Part shown: positions 61,361 to 64,000 of the stretch, piece by piece | Layout of the letters: every line of letters begins with the position of its first letter | Numbering within the stretch: position 1 is the first letter of the stretch | NCBI RefSeq assembly: GCF_002104995.1 | Contig: NW_024468255.1 | Span: forward strand, 558,001-622,000 | DNA from: Linderina pennispora | Lineage: Eukaryota; Kickxellomycota; Kickxellomycetes; Kickxellales; Kickxellaceae | DNA length: 64,000 nucleotides | Direction of reading: 5' to 3' | Position numbers and translations under genes: made by a program | Notes under the pieces: model-generated | What the model was told of the DNA's origin: nothing | Databases searched by the model: none | The model's input: only the letters and a program-made list of their open reading frames with translations

Positions 61361-62665
61361 TGACTGGTCATGACACAGGCACATTTTGCTGGGGAGAGCT
61401 TCGAATGTTTAGAAGCGCCAGCTGCATGAGTAACTCCATTCACAAGTGCGAATTTCTGTGCAGCACTTGTATCAGTGGCACATTTGCCCTCGGAGAATTG
61501 CAGCATACACATTCACTAAGCGTGCCTGAATATTTTGATGCACCCATTCTGGTTTCTGTGCATGGATGGCTTGACTGTTAGGGACAGACACTGCTACCCC
61601 TGATACCGGATCTAGCCCTGTCTCCGGGTAGGTATGCATTTGGAGCTACACATAGGCTATCGCCCTGCTTTGTCAATATATAATCACTGGCACCCTCCAC
61701 CAGTCTGGTATTATTTTGCATTGGTTTTATTCCACAACCCAGAGTAGTACCCGGCCTTGCCGCACGGATTACTTGCCTACTTCTCATTGTACAGGCCGGG
61801 CACATATGCTCTGTGAGCATGGGACGGACATCTAATCCCCAAACCATCATCCCAACGCATACATGTTTGATCAATGCCGTGCCATTTGTGCTGCAGGGCA
61901 CGCCTCCCCTAGCGAATCACGGTGCTATAAATAGGCCAGGTGTATCTGCAGACCCACTGTACATGGGGCTACGACCACTTGTGCATTGCTCGGTAGTTTC
62001 GCACGCAGGCTCGTTATAGCAGGCAAATGCAACCGATCGGCGCCAAGTTTTGGGCACTTGAGGACTTTTGGTGCTGGGGTGCACCGAACGAGGTATTTTA
62101 TTTGCTTGCAAGCAAACCCGCCCGCAAAGGAGCAGAGAATCTTCTTTAGCTGCGACCAGATTGCCCAACGTGTGCGACATTTGGCCAACGCATAAGAGCG
62201 TACAGACCCAATTTGTGGCCAATGGCCAGCAGCGCAGGCACTCTCAGACTGGATCCTCGCCAAATGACGTTGACTGGACCCGTCTGCGTCTGCGTCTGCA
62301 TTATTGCAATGGACCGAATTGTCCGCAGAGCGACCAGGGGAAGGGCGTGCTACACCCGGACCACGAGCACCCCCCCTGTCCTTTGGACACCGCACAAGTT
62401 TCCTTGTTTGGGCACAACACTGCGAGAATTTCCTCGAGAATGCATGAATTTGTGTCATGATGTGCTTATAAAACGCTCTCCACCTCCCTTGTCTGCGGCA
62501 GCCCTCCCCCGAACACCAAAATCCTCACACTGCCTCGCTTTTTCTCCGCCTCTTTGCTCTCGCGCCTCTTTTTAAACTCCAGCTTCCTATACTAGTGCAC
62601 TATTTTCCAACCTTTGGTACTTTCTGTGAAACTCATATTCAAGCTCACAACCTATTTTTAAAACC
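61361..62665. other. Divergent upstream region of the orphan gene and the right-edge gene
   Basis: About 1.3 kb with no supported coding region. The last 200 bases are a CT-rich leader preceded by a TATA element. Overlapping frames at about 61925-62460 on both strands show no domain. Confidence 0.5.
62466..62473 (+). promoter_or_regulatory. TATA box of the right-edge gene
   Basis: TTATAAAA about 195 bases upstream of ATG 62666, followed by a CT-rich leader. Confidence 0.5.
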
Positions 62666-64000
62666 ATGGTGTTTGGAAGGCAAAAGTCGGCCATACTTCA
62701 CAGAGGCTTCTTTGGTCACAGATCGTCTTCTGACGTTTCGGACGCCACTGTTGCCGCCAGCCAACACGGCACCCGCCCGGTCTCTCGGGTATTCTCGGCA
62801 GCACCAGCCATTGCCGAGGACGGGTGCGAAGTCGTGCCCCAGTTCTTCCCTGGGTACCACGTCAACAACCCGTCGACGGTGCAGCGCTCGCGGACCACCC
62901 TGGCCAGCAGCACGCACTATCCGGGCAGACACAACTCGCAGCGGCGAGTAGGCTGCATCAAGCTGGCTACGCCGTCCAGCGACACCGCCACGACCAACAC
63001 TGCGGCCGACCAGACACTGGTAGACCCGCGGCGTTTCTCGGGCGCCTCGTTTACATCCACGTCCACAACGTCAACGCTCAATGCACTCCCGCAGCAGCCA
63101 CACATGAACGGTAAGTTGCAACAATCGCGAAGAAAAAGGTCGCTATTGGCCTCACTGCACAAAACAAGAGGGTTGGCACCACTCTACCTGTTCCTGCGCA
63201 AAATCTGCCGCAGCGTCTCCAAAAATTTGCACATCCCCCCAGTGTCGCGTTTGAGCACCAAGCAGGCAGTCGGGCATATGTGAAACAGCATTCTCTTCAG
63301 AAAATGGCCTTTTTTGGGACATGTCGATTGTCGTCGCGTTTCAGGCAAGTGCTTGGGCTTTTGTTTGGCCCATCATTTTGCCCATTGCATGGCGTTTTGG
63401 CGCCAACTGGCACTGCCACGCCCCCCGCATTGACGCAATAGACCGACGCCTGGTGTCTTCCAATGAGTGACCATCCTTCATACGTCGTGTTATTCGGCTG
63501 ACGTTATCATCCCCTGCCACCCACTTCCCCACACCCGCACGCTCCCCAATAGCGTGTGCAGCAAATCAGAGAACCAGTTTGCATCGCCTGGCCCCCTTTT
63601 TGCGGGAGATTGAAGACAACATGCTGTCCTAGCTCAAATGACTGGTGCCTGTCCAGTGAAGAGAAAAACAATGCATGCCAAGGTCACTGATGCATGTCGC
63701 TCTTTCCCTCGCCTTGATATTCGGTCAATTTTTGGGCACACACATCTCTCCTATCGCTGCTACGCCCAACAATTGTACCCAAATGATCATCAGCATATCT
63801 CAGAATGATTTACCGCTACCTGTGTGAAAACCTGAATTCCGCCTCCCAGCAACCTGATTTTTTTTGCTAAAAGGTCTCCTGGATACGCAACTGTAGGTCC
63901 TGTCTGTGTGTCGCCGCCAGCACGCTCCCACCCAACGACAGTCTCGCCAGCTGCTGTCGCCGAGTCTGATGCGCCTGGCACGTACTCGTACCGTCGCCGC
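62666..64000 (+). CDS. Unrecognised Ser/Thr-rich protein, 3' partial, split by a large intron
   Basis: Exon 1 is 62666-63110 (start context ACCATGG), ending in phase 1 at AACG before GTAAGT. The plus frame continues past this donor, but with poor coding character and a stop at 63283. The best acceptor in phase is CTGTAG at 63891-63896. From 63897 an open, GC-rich Pro/Ser/Thr frame (CVSPPARSHPTTVSPAAV) runs to the window end. The intron is thus 63111-63896 (786 bases), long for this genome. The acceptor at 63873 would hit a stop at once. The predicted 183 residues are low-complexity (MVFGRQKSAILHRGFFGHRS at the start), so the family cannot be named. The long upstream spacer and long intron would suit a regulated gene. 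Confidence 0.5.

Overview
The window is nuclear DNA of a filamentous fungus. The gene set is eukaryotic and fungal: PRP16, a POM152 nucleoporin, a CHO1-type phosphatidylserine synthase, fungal TOM7, a Vcx1-like Ca2+/H+ antiporter and secreted GH47 mannosidases. Introns are few (four supported here: RRP41, CHO1, the PACT-domain gene and the right-edge gene). The GC-rich coding style, small intron number and large fast-evolving leucine-rich proteins fit an early-diverging lineage such as Kickxellomycotina (Coemansia-like). That placement is inference by eye, not a search result.

Layout. 1-8.6 kb: 3' part of the spliceosomal helicase PRP16, then a gene-poor stretch with a truncated NmrA-like relic, an orphan C-terminal coding scrap next to an (AT)n tract, one F-box/LRR-like gene (4.6-6.3 kb) and a multi-frameshift pseudogene (7.2-8.6 kb). 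8.7-24 kb: a dense housekeeping block with exosome RRP41, TRAPPC8/Trs85, a SurE-type phosphatase, POM152, a half-length SEC15, phosphatidylserine synthase and a second LRR-like protein. 24-33 kb: a secretion-oriented, looser segment with a cysteine-containing secreted protein carrying three 84-bp repeats, two tandem class I alpha-mannosidases, and RNase H2 subunit B. 33-47 kb: a 2450-residue PACT-domain spindle-pole/MTOC coiled-coil protein, divergent from an unrecognised 1648-residue Q/S/P-rich protein. 47-53 kb: a mitochondrial cluster (TOM7, MDM35, a 2-oxoacid dehydrogenase kinase) and a GON4L/YARP-like nuclear regulator. 53-57 kb: gene-free, with an almost CpG-free decayed sequence. 57-64 kb: the Ca2+/H+ exchanger, a HIG1/Rcf1-type protein, a small orphan membrane-anchored protein, and the first exons of a gene that runs off the right edge across a 786-bp intron.

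The genes are not a single pathway. Local themes are vesicle traffic (TRAPPC8, SEC15), mitochondrial import and inner-membrane function (TOM7, MDM35, the kinase, HIG1), and glycan processing or cell-wall secretion (GH47 pair, secreted repeat protein). Several pairs share short divergent promoters or nearly touching 3' ends. I found no tRNA, rRNA, CRISPR array or intact transposon.
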